Shown: piece by piece, positions 42,863 to 52,597 of the stretch
Numbering within the stretch: position 1 is the first letter of the stretch
Layout: every line of letters begins with the position of its first letter
Origin: Caryophanon tenue
GTDB lineage: Bacteria; Bacillota; Bacilli; Bacillales_A; Planococcaceae
DNA: 64,000 nucleotides
Direction of reading: 5' to 3'
Assembly (NCBI RefSeq): GCF_001700315.1
Contig: NZ_MASJ01000042.1
Location: 1 to 64,000 of the forward strand
Position numbers and translations under genes: made by a program
The notes under the pieces: model-generated
Databases searched by the model: none
What the model was told of the DNA's origin: nothing
The model's input: the letters and a program-made list of their open reading frames with translations, nothing else

Positions 42863-43963
42863 ATGAAATGGAAACAGCAAATTTTAGGCATGGAAGCTTA
42901 TAAACCAGGGAAGCCGATTGAAGAAGTACAACGTGAATTTGGATTAGATGAAGTGATTAAATTAGCATCGAATGAAAATCCATTTGGTTTCTCTCCAAAA
43001 GTAAAAGCATTTTTAGCACAGGATGACTCTCACCATGAAATTTATCCAGATGGCTATGCGCAAAATTTACGTACAGTAGTTGCTAATTTTGTAGGCGTTC
43101 ATGAAGAACAATTAATTTTCGGTAACGGTTCAGATGATTTAATTGCGATTTTAACACGTGCATTATTAGCGCCTGGTCGTAATACGGTGATGGCAACACC
43201 ATCATTCTCTCAATATGCACATAACGCACAAATTGAAGGTGCTGAAATTCGTGAAGTGCCACTAGTAGATGGCAATCATGATTTAGATGGTATGCTCGCT
43301 CAAATTGACGACAATACAGCGATTGTTTGGGTATGTACGCCAAATAACCCTACAGGTGGTATTGTACCAGCAAAAGCGTTACAAGCGTTTTTAGCAAAAG
43401 TACCGCAAGATGTATTAGTCGTATTAGATGAAGCTTATTATGAGTATGTTGATAATGAAGCACATGAAAATACGGTTCCTTATTTGGAGCAATATCCAAA
43501 TATTATTATTTTACGTACATTCTCAAAAGCATATGGATTAGCTGGTTTCCGTGTAGGTTACGGTATTGCACATGCGGATGTAATCGCGCAGCTTGACCCT
43601 GTGCGTGCGCCATTTAATAACACGGTACTTAGTCATAAAGTAGCGGCGATTGCGATGGGGGACCAACAGTTCATTGAAGAATGTCGTCAAAAAAATAAAG
43701 CGGGACGCGCGCAATACATCGCGTTTTGTGAACAACATAATTTACATTATTTTGAATCAGAAACAAACTTCATCTTATTTAATGTACAAGCAGATAGCAA
43801 TGTGGTCTTCCAAGAGCTTATGAAACGCGGCTTTATTATTCGCAGTGGTGCAGCATTAGGTTTACCAGGCTATATTCGCGTAACGATTGGTACGGAAGCG
43901 CAAAATGCGAAGTTCCTTGAAAAGTTAACAGAAGTACTTGTAGCACAAGGTGTGTTTGCATGA
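42863..43963 (+). CDS. hisC: Histidinol-phosphate/aromatic aminotransferase
   Basis: PLP enzyme acting in His synthesis and also, in Bacillus, in Tyr/Phe transamination. 366 residues: KLASNENPFGFSP, GNGSDDLIAIL, the CTPNNPTGG block, VVLDEAYYEYV, and RTFSKAYGLAGFRVGYGIA with the PLP Lys. Overlaps tyrA by 4 bases (ATGA). Its place within the aromatic operon fits the double role. Confidence 0.95.
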   Translation: MKWKQQILGMEAYKPGKPIEEVQREFGLDEVIKLASNENPFGFSPKVKAFLAQDDSHHEIYPDGYAQNLRTVVANFVGVHEEQLIFGNGSDDLIAILTRALLAPGRNTVMATPSFSQYAHNAQIEGAEIREVPLVDGNHDLDGMLAQIDDNTAIVWVCTPNNPTGGIVPAKALQAFLAKVPQDVLVVLDEAYYEYVDNEAHENTVPYLEQYPNIIILRTFSKAYGLAGFRVGYGIAHADVIAQLDPVRAPFNNTVLSHKVAAIAMGDQQFIEECRQKNKAGRAQYIAFCEQHNLHYFESETNFILFNVQADSNVVFQELMKRGFIIRSGAALGLPGYIRVTIGTEAQNAKFLEKLTEVLVAQGVFA

Positions 43964-45057
43964 CCAAAACAGTGCTTGTTGTCGGACTAGGGCTGATTGG
44001 TGGCTCAGTCGCACTTGCGCTTCAAAAAGCTCCACATTTCCACATAATTGGCTATGATCGAGATGAAGAAACAATTCGTATTGCAAAGCAGCTCCAGATG
44101 ATTGATGAAGCGGCAGCTACGTTACAACAAGGTGCAGAAAAGGCGGATGTCATTATTTTTGGCACGCCGGTCAGCGTAACGGTAGAACATTTACGCCAGC
44201 TACCGATGTGGCAGTTGAAGCAACATGTCATTGTGAGCGATACGGGAAGTACAAAACAAGCGGTGATGAATGAGGCACGTACACTTCGTGAGCATGGCAT
44301 TACATTTGTCGGCGGACATCCGATGGCAGGCTCACATAAAAGTGGTGTTACGGCAGCGCGTCCTCATTTATTTGAAAATGCTTATTACGTGTTAACAGCA
44401 CTAGATGAGCAAGATGAATGGGCGGCGCGCGAGCTAAAAAGCATATTACGTTATACGCATAGTAAAATTGTCGAGGTAACGGCTGAGGAACATGACCATA
44501 TGACGGCAGTAGTCAGTCATTTTCCGCACATTATCTCTGCTTCACTTGTACATCAATTACAAGCTGAAGACGAGGCATATCCAATGGCAAAGCTTCTCGC
44601 AGCAGGTGGTTTTCGTGATGTGACACGTATCGCTTCATCAAACCCTGCACTTTGGCGTGATATTACGCTTCAAAATTTACCGAAAGTGTTGGAACAGTTA
44701 ACGAAGTGGCAGCAAGAGATGGAACGCGTGAAAAATATTTTAGCGAGCGGTGAATCCGAGGCGATTGAAAATTATTTTGGCGATGCGAAAAAATTACGTG
44801 ATTCGTTACCGTTTAGTGCCGGTGCATTATTTACAAGCTTTGAGTTACATGTAGATATTCCTGATTATCCAGGGGTAATTTCACTTGTGACCGGTTATTT
44901 AGCAGAAGAAAGTATTTCGATTACGAATTTACGTATCGTCGAAGCACGTGATGATGTGTACGGTATTTTAGTCATTAGTTTTCAAAATGAAGAAGACCGT
45001 CAGCGCGCGCAAGCTTGTATTGAACGTCGCGCAAAATTTGAAACACATATTGCATAA
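43960..45057 (+). CDS. tyrA: Prephenate dehydrogenase
   Basis: Oxidises prephenate to 4-hydroxyphenylpyruvate for tyrosine. 365 residues. Rossmann motif VLVVGLGLIGGSVALAL, then VSDTGSTKQAVM and GGHPMAGSHKSG with the catalytic His, and a C-terminal ACT domain (about 295-365, FELHVDIPDYPGVISLVTGYLAEESISITNLRI) for feedback control by an aromatic amino acid. Confidence 0.95.
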   Translation: MTKTVLVVGLGLIGGSVALALQKAPHFHIIGYDRDEETIRIAKQLQMIDEAAATLQQGAEKADVIIFGTPVSVTVEHLRQLPMWQLKQHVIVSDTGSTKQAVMNEARTLREHGITFVGGHPMAGSHKSGVTAARPHLFENAYYVLTALDEQDEWAARELKSILRYTHSKIVEVTAEEHDHMTAVVSHFPHIISASLVHQLQAEDEAYPMAKLLAAGGFRDVTRIASSNPALWRDITLQNLPKVLEQLTKWQQEMERVKNILASGESEAIENYFGDAKKLRDSLPFSAGALFTSFELHVDIPDYPGVISLVTGYLAEESISITNLRIVEARDDVYGILVISFQNEEDRQRAQACIERRAKFETHIA

Positions 45058-45061
45058 AGTT

Positions 45062-45092
45062 GAGCGTCCACAATTTTGCGGGCGCTTTTATG
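45062..45092 (+). terminator. Weak hairpin between tyrA and aroA
   Basis: GAGCGTCC and GGGCGCTTTT can pair across 12 bases; the T-run is short (TTTTATG), so it may only attenuate. Confidence 0.35.
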
Positions 45093-45118
45093 CACAAAAT
45101 TATTAATGAGGTGACCAT

Positions 45119-46408
45119 ATGACGAAAAAAGTAATGCAATACACGCGTCCACGTCTACAAGGGACATTAACAGTGCCAGGCGATAAATCGATTTCGCATC
45201 GCTCAGTGATGTTCGGTGCCATTGCAGAAGGTAAAACGACTGTAAGCGGCTTTTTATTAGGAGAAGATTGTTTAAGTACGATTGATTGCTTTAAAAAGCT
45301 GGGCGTTAAAATCGACGTAGATGGCACAAATGTAACGATTGAAAGTAATGGTATCGACGCATGGCAAGAGCCAAGTGAAGTGCTTTATACAGGAAACTCT
45401 GGTACGACAACACGCCTAATGATGGGGATTTTAGCAGGTACACAACTACATACGGTCATGACAGGTGATGCATCTATTGGTAAGCGTCCGATGCGTCGTG
45501 TAGCGGATCCACTTCGTCAAATGGGCGCACAAATTGCAGGGCGAGAAAACGGTCAGTATACACCACTTGCCATTCAAGGCACACAACTACAAGCGATGGA
45601 TTACACAATGCCAGTAGCTTCTGCACAGGTGAAGTCGGCGATTTTACTAGCAGGTTTACGCGCACAAGGGACAACAATTGTACGTGAGCAAGAAGTATCG
45701 CGCGACCATACAGAGCGCATGCTACGTCAGTTTGGTGCGACAGTGGATGTGACAGACGGCGTTGTATCATTTGAAGGTGGTCAAACGTTAACAGCGACAC
45801 ATGTGAATGTCCCAGGCGATATTTCGTCAGCGGCCTTCTTTTTAGTTGCCGGCGCAATTGTGCCAAAATCGGAAATCGTTCTACAAAATGTCGGTGTTAA
45901 TGAAACGCGCGCAGGCATTATTGAAGTGCTACAGCAAATGGGCGCAAACTTAGAACTACAAATTGATGATGAGCAAGCGGCAGAGCCAACAGCGACACTA
46001 ACAATTCGTACATCGCCGCTGCAAGGGATTGAGATTAGTGGTGCAGTCGTTCCAACATTAATTGATGAAATTCCAATCATTGCGCTACTCGCTACACAGG
46101 CACAAGGAAAAACGATTATTCGTGATGCGGAAGAGTTGAAAGTAAAAGAAACCGACCGTATTACAGCGGTTGTGGATGAACTGAAAAAGCTTGGTGCAAA
46201 TATTCAAGCGACAGACGACGGCATGATTATTGAAGGCCCAACACCGTTACATGGTGGGTCACTAAAATCTTACGGTGACCATCGTATCGGCATGATGGCA
46301 GCGGTAGCCGCGCTCATTACAGATGGTGAGGTCGTGTTAGATGACGCTGAGTGCATCGCAGTATCATACCCAACGTTTTTCGAACATCTCGCACATGTGG
46401 TAAAATAA
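45119..46408 (+). CDS. aroA: 3-phosphoshikimate 1-carboxyvinyltransferase (EPSP synthase)
   Basis: Joins PEP to shikimate-3-phosphate; called aroE in B. subtilis. 429 residues of the class II type. [34 protein letters not shown] and [15 protein letters not shown] are visible, followed by [11 protein letters not shown] and KVKETDRI. The class II hallmark [15 protein letters not shown] is present. A terminator follows, ending the aro operon. Confidence 0.97.
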   Translation: MTKKVMQYTRPRLQGTLTVPGDKSISHRSVMFGAIAEGKTTVSGFLLGEDCLSTIDCFKKLGVKIDVDGTNVTIESNGIDAWQEPSEVLYTGNSGTTTRLMMGILAGTQLHTVMTGDASIGKRPMRRVADPLRQMGAQIAGRENGQYTPLAIQGTQLQAMDYTMPVASAQVKSAILLAGLRAQGTTIVREQEVSRDHTERMLRQFGATVDVTDGVVSFEGGQTLTATHVNVPGDISSAAFFLVAGAIVPKSEIVLQNVGVNETRAGIIEVLQQMGANLELQIDDEQAAEPTATLTIRTSPLQGIEISGAVVPTLIDEIPIIALLATQAQGKTIIRDAEELKVKETDRITAVVDELKKLGANIQATDDGMIIEGPTPLHGGSLKSYGDHRIGMMAAVAALITDGEVVLDDAECIAVSYPTFFEHLAHVVK

Positions 46409-46421
46409 AGGAACAGCAACG

Positions 46422-46458
46422 AAAAGCACCTTCGACGTAGCAGTCGGGGTGTTTTTCT
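46422..46458 (+). terminator. Terminator of the aro operon
   Basis: AAAAGCACC-TT-CGAC and GTCG-G-GGTGTTTTTC form a stable hairpin ending in a T-run. Confidence 0.85.
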
Positions 46459-46520
46459 TGTCAGAAACGCATTCGTCATGTAGCATAAATGCATGACTAT
46501 GAAGAAGTAAGGTGACGATA

Positions 46521-47768
46521 TTGGAAGAAACGATTTTTGAAGCATTACAACAAGGTGATTTAGCAGCAATTGAAGCGCAACTAGACGATTTTTTAGTAAA
46601 TGGTACACCGGACGTACAGTACGCATTTGCGGAAGGTTGCTTGCAGTTAGGATTTATGGCACAAGCAGACCAAGTGTTTGAGCATTTACAATTTTTATTC
46701 CCGGAAGAAGCGCAGTTAAAAATTGACCGTGCGCAAGTACAGATGGAATTAGGCGACGAAGATACGGCGCTGGACTTATTAATGGACATTACGGAAGAAG
46801 CTCCGGAATATCCGCAAGCTTTACTCGTGTTAGCAGATTATTATCAAATGCAAGGCTTATATGAAGTCGCAGAGCAGCGTTTAAATGAGGCATTACAGCT
46901 ACTACCAGAGGAACCGTTACTGCACTTTGCAAAAGCGGAGCTATTAGTAGAAATTGGGCGCTTTACAGAAGCGGCACGTTTATATGAAGAGCTTTATACA
47001 CAGCAGCAAACATTTGCAGGTGTAAACTTAGCGGCACGTTTAGCGGAAGTATACCGCGCAGGTGCAGCTTATGAAACAGCACTTGATTATTATATGAAAG
47101 CATTGGAGGAAGATGTGACAGCTGATTTACTATTTGGTTCAGCATACGCCGCCTTCCAAACAGAAAAATACGATACGGCAATTACGCAGTTAGAGGACTT
47201 AAAAGAGCTTGATCCCGATTACTTCTCGGCATATTTATTATTAGCGCAAAGCTATGGCATGCTTGAGCAAAATGATAAGGCATATAAGGCGATAAAAGAC
47301 GGAATTACGCGTGATGAGTATGATAAGTCGCTATTTTTATATGCTGGAAAAATGGCGCTGAAAAATCAATTGCCAGAAGAAGCGATTCAACATTTACAAG
47401 AAGCGTTAGCGCTTGACCCAGAGTATATGGAAGCCGCGCTTGTATTAATGTCGATTTATGCGCAACAAGAGCGTGATGAAGATGTCATTGCTTTATACAA
47501 TGATTTAAAGCGTGACGATTTTGAATGGACGGCGTTGTACCCATTCGTAGCAAAAGCACATGTTAATTTAGAAGAGTACGCGGAAGCGGCAACGTTTTAT
47601 GCCGAAGCATACCGCGACCATGAAGAGGATGCGAACTTCTTAGAGGAGTATGCATACTTCTTATTAGAAGAAGGGCGTCGCGATGAGGCGAAAGCGATTG
47701 TTGAAAAGCTAATTGCGCTTGACCCATCAGATGACCGCTATGTAGAATTACAATTAAGTTTAGATTAA
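46521..47768 (+). CDS. ypiA: TPR-repeat protein YpiA
   Basis: 415 residues, nearly all tetratricopeptide repeats: for example YPQALLVLADYYQMQGLYEVAEQRLNEALQLLPEEP, and EYMEAALVLMSIYAQQERDEDVIALY. Acidic, no signal peptide. In B. subtilis ypiA lies at the same place after aroE; it is a cytosolic protein with no clear function, probably a protein-binding scaffold. The TTG start follows GTAAGGTGA; the GTG at 46512 overlaps that site. Confidence 0.9.
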   Translation: MEETIFEALQQGDLAAIEAQLDDFLVNGTPDVQYAFAEGCLQLGFMAQADQVFEHLQFLFPEEAQLKIDRAQVQMELGDEDTALDLLMDITEEAPEYPQALLVLADYYQMQGLYEVAEQRLNEALQLLPEEPLLHFAKAELLVEIGRFTEAARLYEELYTQQQTFAGVNLAARLAEVYRAGAAYETALDYYMKALEEDVTADLLFGSAYAAFQTEKYDTAITQLEDLKELDPDYFSAYLLLAQSYGMLEQNDKAYKAIKDGITRDEYDKSLFLYAGKMALKNQLPEEAIQHLQEALALDPEYMEAALVLMSIYAQQERDEDVIALYNDLKRDDFEWTALYPFVAKAHVNLEEYAEAATFYAEAYRDHEEDANFLEEYAYFLLEEGRRDEAKAIVEKLIALDPSDDRYVELQLSLD

Positions 47769-47781
47769 GGGGGATGATTTG

Positions 47782-48330
47782 TTGACTGCATCCGTATCAA
47801 TTGATGAAAAACGTAACTTTGTTCAGTGGTTTTTGAGAAATCATCAGCTAAAACGTCGAGAATGTGTATGGATTTTAAATTATTTGCTGAGTGATGAAGC
47901 AATATTAGAGCGTGTACATTTTACAGAGGAAGTGCATCACTGTCGTCCGCGTGCAATGGTGATGTCAACAGTTGATACACCGGGCATTCCGTTTCGTTTT
48001 TATAAAGGGAATATTATGACGTCAGATGCGGAAAAGTCATTCCATGATTTACGCATTCACCATGAGGAAGACCTTTATATTCAACTGAACTTTAATAACA
48101 TTCCACCAAGCCAAGAATATTTAGCGGTACTAGAAGAAAACCCGCATATGCCACAGTCGCTTCAAGTGAATGAGCATGACCGAATGGTGGCGGAGCAACT
48201 CGTACATGAGAGCTTGCATTATTTCCAAGAAGAAAAAATATTGCGTGACATTGATGAAGCATTAGATAAGGGTGACAAAGAGCAATTTGTCGCGTTATCA
48301 AAATTATTACAGCAAGTGCGCAACACATAA
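47782..48330 (+). CDS. ypiB: YpiB, UPF0302 protein
   Basis: 182 residues. Conserved opening EKRNFVQWFLRNHQLKRRECVWILNYLLSDE and centre VMSTVDTPGIPFRFYKGN, then DLYIQLNF; this fits YpiB, including the C-terminal helical IDEAL-type region (ILRDIDEALDKGDKEQFVALSKLLQQ) known in several Firmicutes regulatory proteins. Function is not firmly known. TTG start with GGGGGATGA upstream; it comes 13 bases after ypiA. Confidence 0.88.
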   Translation: MTASVSIDEKRNFVQWFLRNHQLKRRECVWILNYLLSDEAILERVHFTEEVHHCRPRAMVMSTVDTPGIPFRFYKGNIMTSDAEKSFHDLRIHHEEDLYIQLNFNNIPPSQEYLAVLEENPHMPQSLQVNEHDRMVAEQLVHESLHYFQEEKILRDIDEALDKGDKEQFVALSKLLQQVRNT

Positions 48331-48345
48331 CATCACAAACAGCGA

Positions 48346-48378
48346 AATGACGACTTAGTTATTTCGCTTTGTTGTATT
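48346..48378 (+). terminator. Hairpin after ypiB
   Basis: AGCGAAAT and ATTTCGCT pair over an 11-base loop, followed by TTGTTGT. Imperfect T-run, so moderate. Confidence 0.5.
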
Positions 48379-48412
48379 TATAGATTATTTTGATGGAACT
48401 GAGGGGATAAGG

Positions 48413-48865
48413 ATGAAATATACGGTGCAAGATATGACGATTTTTCAGCAGCAAAAACAATTTATTGATACGGCAATTGTGCCACTCGTACAGCTCGATT
48501 TTTCAGAACAGGCGCTGTTACAGTCAAGCATGGCAGCCTCTTATTTATTATCGCTCACTAATTATATTGAGCAGCAATTTAAAGGGAGAATGGTGTTATT
48601 GCCACCGGTTTGTTATACGATGATGCTCCGTTCACCAACGTTGTTACAAAACATTCATGAAGAGCTTGAAAATGGCGGATTTCGCCATATTTTTTACATA
48701 ACAACCGATGTGTCATGGCGTACAATTGATGCTGAAAAAGCAATCATTTGGTTGCCTCCGATTCCACTTGAGTCGATGGATCAAAACGTACGCAAAAGTA
48801 TTTTAGAAGACCAATTGAAACAAATTTTACCGACTTTTTTAGCGGATTGGAATACGGGGCAATAG
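48413..48865 (+). CDS. ypiF: YpiF, DUF2487 protein
   Basis: 150 residues. Pattern typical of DUF2487: MKYTVQDMTIFQQQKQFIDTAIVPLVQLDF, then a hydrophobic SMAASYLLSLTNYIEQQFKGRMVLLPPVCY and IIWLPPIPLESM. Located ahead of qcrA as in B. subtilis. Function unknown. Confidence 0.88.
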   Translation: MKYTVQDMTIFQQQKQFIDTAIVPLVQLDFSEQALLQSSMAASYLLSLTNYIEQQFKGRMVLLPPVCYTMMLRSPTLLQNIHEELENGGFRHIFYITTDVSWRTIDAEKAIIWLPPIPLESMDQNVRKSILEDQLKQILPTFLADWNTGQ

Positions 48866-48909
48866 TTTGTAGAAAGTTCCCACTTTTCATAAAATAGGAT
48901 TTTCGTGTA

Positions 48910-48938
48910 TTGACCGAGAAAATTTAATGATATATCAT
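48910..48938 (+). promoter_or_regulatory. SigA-type promoter of qcrABC
   Basis: TTGACC (48910-48915), 17 bases, TATCAT (48933-48938), 63 bases before qcrA. Confidence 0.75.
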
Positions 48939-49001
48939 AGAATTGTCTTAGTATTGCTATGAAGTATGATTCTGACTTTTATGGTTAGAGGGGGGAACGA
49001 G

Positions 49002-49505
49002 ATGAGTAACAATCGGGTTTCACGACGCCAATTTTTAGGCTACACATTAACCGGTGTAGGCGGATTTATGGCGGCAGGAATGTTAATGCCGATGGTTCGC
49101 TTTGCAGTAGACCCAATTTTACAAAAAAAGGGTGATGGTGATTTTGTGCAAACTGCGCAAAAAATTAGCGAGCTATCGAATGAGCCGACGCGTGTCGATT
49201 TTTCTTATGAACAAGTAGACGGCTGGTACACATCTGAAGTAACCAATTCAGCGTGGGTGTATAAAGACGGTGACAATGTCATTGCATTATCGCCGGTATG
49301 TAAGCACTTAGGCTGTACGGTCAATTGGGGGGGAGACACTGCACATCCTGACCAATTCTTTTGCCCGTGTCATTTAGGGCGCTATGAGAAGAATGGCAAA
49401 AACGTTGCAGGGACGCCGCCACTTGGACCGCTTGACCAATATGAAATTTCTGAGAAAGATGGCTTTTTATTAATCGGAAAGCCAACCGAGAACACTTTAA
49501 TTTAA
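49002..49505 (+). CDS. qcrA: Menaquinol:cytochrome c reductase Rieske subunit
   Basis: The 2Fe-2S subunit of the bc-type complex in the cell membrane. 167 residues from ATG 49002, after GGGGGGAACGAG. The N-terminus has a Tat-like SRRQFLGY and one membrane helix (about 13-32). The Rieske ligands are Cys100/His102 in CKHLGC and Cys121/His124 in CPCHLG. The first gene of a three-gene operon. Confidence 0.97.
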   Translation: MSNNRVSRRQFLGYTLTGVGGFMAAGMLMPMVRFAVDPILQKKGDGDFVQTAQKISELSNEPTRVDFSYEQVDGWYTSEVTNSAWVYKDGDNVIALSPVCKHLGCTVNWGGDTAHPDQFFCPCHLGRYEKNGKNVAGTPPLGPLDQYEISEKDGFLLIGKPTENTLI

Positions 49506-49527
49506 TAATAGTTAGGGGGAAACAACA

Positions 49528-50202
49528 GTGCTAAATAAAATTTATGACTGGGTCGATGAACGTCTTGATATTACACCTATTTGGCGTGATATTGCAGACC
49601 ATGAAGTACCTGAGCACGTGAACCCTGCACACCATTTTTCAGCGTTTGTTTATTGTTTTGGCGGCTTAACCTTTTTCATTACCGTCATTCAAATTTTATC
49701 GGGAATGTTTTTAACGATGTATTACGTACCTGATATCGAAAATGCTTGGAAATCAGTTTACTATTTACAAAATGAAGTTGCGTTCGGTGAAATCGTACGT
49801 GGTATGCACCATTGGGGGGCGTCATTAGTAATTGTCATGATGTTTTTACACACGTTGCGGGTATTCTTTACCGGCTCGTATAAAAAACCTCGTGAGCTGA
49901 ACTGGCTAGTTGGTGTTGGAATTTTTGGGGTTATGCTTGGCTTAGGTTTTACAGGTTACTTATTGCCTTGGGATATGAAAGCATTATTTGCAACAAAGGT
50001 AGGTATCGAAATTGCCGCCTCAGTACCATTTGTAGGAGAACTTATCAAAACATTATTAGCTGGTGATGCAACAATTCTCGGCGCACAAACATTAACGCGC
50101 TTCTTTGCGATTCATGTATTCTTCTTACCGGCTGTTTTATTCGTATTACTCGCACTACACTTTATTATGATTCGTCGTCAAGGTATTTCAGGACCGTTAT
50201 AA
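49528..50202 (+). CDS. qcrB: Menaquinol:cytochrome c reductase cytochrome b subunit
   Basis: Short cytochrome b6-type subunit, 224 residues, four membrane helices carrying two b haems. The haem-binding histidines lie in GMHHWGASLVIVMMFLHTLRVFFTG and TRFFAIHVFFLPAVLFVLLALHF, and LGFTGYLLPWDMKALFA is the Qo-site block. Start GTG after AGGGGGAAACAAC. Confidence 0.97.
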   Translation: MLNKIYDWVDERLDITPIWRDIADHEVPEHVNPAHHFSAFVYCFGGLTFFITVIQILSGMFLTMYYVPDIENAWKSVYYLQNEVAFGEIVRGMHHWGASLVIVMMFLHTLRVFFTGSYKKPRELNWLVGVGIFGVMLGLGFTGYLLPWDMKALFATKVGIEIAASVPFVGELIKTLLAGDATILGAQTLTRFFAIHVFFLPAVLFVLLALHFIMIRRQGISGPL

Positions 50203-50237
50203 AGAACGCGAGCGAATAAGAAAAGGAGGAGGACAAT

Positions 50238-51023
50238 ATGCATCGTGGAAAAGGCATGAAGTTTGTAGGCGATTCACGTGTAAAAGCAACTGGTCGGATG
50301 CCAAATAAGCCGAAAGATTATTCGGAATATCCGGGACGTACAGAAGCATTTTGGCCAGACTTTTTACTAAAAGAATGGATGGTTGGTGCGGTCTTTTTAA
50401 TCGGTTATTTATTATTAACGGTTGCACATCCATCCCCGTTAGAAGGACAGGCAGACCCAACAAATACAGCATATATTCCGTTACCAGACTGGTATTTCTT
50501 ACAGATGTATCAGTTGTTAAAGTATACGTATGCATCGGGGCCTTATAATATTATTGGCGCAATTATTATTCCAGGTTTAGCGTTTGGTGCTTTAGCACTT
50601 GCCCCGTTTTTAGATACGACGAAAGAGCGTAGCCCATTTAAACGTCCGTTACCGACAGCGTTTATGTTGCTTGCACTTGCGTCGATGATTTACTTAACGT
50701 GGGAGTCTGTTGTAAACCATGACTGGGAAGCCGCAGAAGCACAAGGTCAAATTCAAGAAGAAGTAAACGTTGAAATTGACGAAACGGCAGAAGGCTATTT
50801 ATTGTTGACCGGTGAGCAAGGGAAATCCTGTATAGCCTGTCACGGAGCTGATTTAGCCGGTGGTGCAGCTGCGCCACCACTTGTTGGCAATGAGTTAACA
50901 GCGGATGAAGTTGCTGAGATTATGGTCAATGGCCGTGGTGCGATGCCAGCAGGTCAATGGGCTGGAACAGATGAGGAATTACAAGTTGTTGCAGAATTTA
51001 TCGCAAGTTTAAAAGAAGAATAG
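50238..51023 (+). CDS. qcrC: Menaquinol:cytochrome c reductase subunit b/c fusion
   Basis: 261 residues: a subunit IV-like part with membrane helices (about 50-68, 107-127, 143-160) and PDWYFLQMYQLLKYTYA, fused to a cytochrome c domain with the haem-binding CIACH (about 198-202) and methionine ligand in NGRGAMPAGQ. This fusion is characteristic of Bacillus-type complexes; the c domain is exposed on the outside. Confidence 0.97.
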   Translation: MHRGKGMKFVGDSRVKATGRMPNKPKDYSEYPGRTEAFWPDFLLKEWMVGAVFLIGYLLLTVAHPSPLEGQADPTNTAYIPLPDWYFLQMYQLLKYTYASGPYNIIGAIIIPGLAFGALALAPFLDTTKERSPFKRPLPTAFMLLALASMIYLTWESVVNHDWEAAEAQGQIQEEVNVEIDETAEGYLLLTGEQGKSCIACHGADLAGGAAAPPLVGNELTADEVAEIMVNGRGAMPAGQWAGTDEELQVVAEFIASLKEE

Positions 51024-51064
51024 TAGTAGCATACAAGCTTTCATAGGAACGAACTATGGAGCAA

Positions 51065-51107
51065 AGAAGAGTGTCCGAGCTGATAGGCTTCGACACTCTT
51101 TTTTTAT
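51065..51107 (+). terminator. Terminator of qcrABC
   Basis: AAGAGTGTC-CG-AGC, loop, GGCT-TC-GACACTCTT, then a run of T residues. Confidence 0.9.
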
Positions 51108-51182
51108 GAAACAATGTGTAAAACGATGCGCAGTGTAAAAAAAATAGTGTACACTGACAACAGTTAAGAAAGGAGGAAGGAT

Positions 51183-51794
51183 ATGCGACAGTTATGGACG
51201 CAACTATGGTTTTTATTAACGCACCGCACTTTTTTATGGCTGTTATTAGTCGTGAATATCGGTGGCACGATTTATGGATACATATGGTACGGTGGGCAAT
51301 TAGCAAACACGGAGCCAATTTTTTATTTATTTGTACCGGATAGTCCAACTGCTTCATTATTTTTCTGTCTGGTCATTATTGGTTGGTTACGTGGCACAAA
51401 TTATCGCTTATTTGAGGCACTCGCGCTCATTACGCTCGTGAAATATGGAATATGGGCAGATGTGATGAATTTTTGGACAGCGTATGAGACAGGGCCGCTA
51501 AGTCCAATTGGCTGGATGCTTGTTGTGTCACACTTTGCCATGGCGTTACAAGCCGTACTCTATATACCGAAATATGATTTTGGTTATGTATCGGTGGCAA
51601 TCGCAGCCGTATGGACGCTGCATAATGATGTGATCGACTATGTGTTTGGGCAAATGCCGATTTATCGTTCTATTACGAAATACGCTGAATACATTGGGTA
51701 TTTTACGTTTTGGTTATCCATTTTCTGTATAGCACTTGCATTTTATGTGAGCAAACAGCGCGGATTATTTGCTCATATGCGTAACACTCGGTAA
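51183..51794 (+). CDS. ypjA: YpjA, DUF1405 membrane protein
   Basis: 203 residues with five to six predicted membrane helices: LWLLLVVNIGGTIYGYIWYG at the start matches the DUF1405 pattern, and a further KYGIWADVMNFW and WTLHNDVIDYVFG. Same location after qcrC as in B. subtilis. AAAGGAGGAAGG precedes the ATG. The function is unknown. Confidence 0.9.
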   Translation: MRQLWTQLWFLLTHRTFLWLLLVVNIGGTIYGYIWYGGQLANTEPIFYLFVPDSPTASLFFCLVIIGWLRGTNYRLFEALALITLVKYGIWADVMNFWTAYETGPLSPIGWMLVVSHFAMALQAVLYIPKYDFGYVSVAIAAVWTLHNDVIDYVFGQMPIYRSITKYAEYIGYFTFWLSIFCIALAFYVSKQRGLFAHMRNTR

Positions 51795-51875
51795 AATAGA
51801 AGTATCGAGGGAATTGTAGGTAATTTACCTTCTTCTTAGAAAAATGGATACTTTATATGAAAGGAAAGAAGACTA

Positions 51876-52559
51876 TTGGTAATGTTTATTGTGTACTTTT
51901 TACTGATTTTACTTTTACCGCTGTACGCACAATGGAAAGTAAAGAGCACGTATAAAAAGTATTCGGAAGTGTATTCGACATCTGGCAAAACGGGTGAACA
52001 AGTTGCACGTGAAATGTTGGACGCAAACGGCTTATATGACGTACGTGTTGTTCCGACACAAGGGGTTTTATCAGATCACTACAATCCAGCAACAAAAACA
52101 GTTGCTTTATCAGAATCAAACTATTACGGCACATCTGTTGCCGGCACAGCAGTTGCAGCCCACGAGGTGGGTCACGCAATTCAGCATGCAGAGAGCTATG
52201 CAATGTTAACACTTCGTTCGAAATTAGTGCCAGTGGCGAATATTTCGTCAAATGCATCATGGATTTTCATTTTAATCGGTATTATTGCCACATCTTCAAA
52301 CTTATTGTTATTAGGGATTATTTTGATGGCAGCTGGGGTTGTATTCCAGTTAGTAACGTTACCTGTTGAGTTCGACGCATCAAGTCGAGCGATGAATCAA
52401 ATTTCATCAATGGGCATCATTAATAATGAAGAATATCCACAAGCACGTCGCGTATTAAATGCAGCGGCTATGACATATGTAGCTGCAGCAGCAGTTGCGG
52501 TACTTGAGCTTGTACGTTTAATTTTAATGTATACAGGTATGACAAGTAACGAAGATTAA
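51876..52559 (+). CDS. YugP-type membrane zinc metallopeptidase
   Basis: 227 residues: an N-terminal membrane helix, then the zinc motif VAAHEVGHAIQHAE and, after it, two further hydrophobic segments (about 118-160 and 195-218). VVFQLVTLPVEFDASSRAM is a family block that supplies the third ligand. This is the YugP/peptidase family type; the substrate is not known. TTG 51876 fits the GGAAAG site (7 bases); ATG 51882 is the alternative start. In B. subtilis ypjB lies at this point instead. Confidence 0.88.
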   Translation: MVMFIVYFLLILLLPLYAQWKVKSTYKKYSEVYSTSGKTGEQVAREMLDANGLYDVRVVPTQGVLSDHYNPATKTVALSESNYYGTSVAGTAVAAHEVGHAIQHAESYAMLTLRSKLVPVANISSNASWIFILIGIIATSSNLLLLGIILMAAGVVFQLVTLPVEFDASSRAMNQISSMGIINNEEYPQARRVLNAAAMTYVAAAAVAVLELVRLILMYTGMTSNED

Positions 52560-52561
52560 TG

Positions 52562-52597
52562 AAAAAGCGCATCGGGAAATCCCGACGCGCTTTTTTT
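52562..52597. terminator. Bidirectional terminator
   Basis: AAAGCGC-AT-CGGGA, loop, TCCCG-AC-GCGCTTT followed by T residues on the plus strand and by TTTTTC on the minus strand; it serves both convergent genes. Confidence 0.85.
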
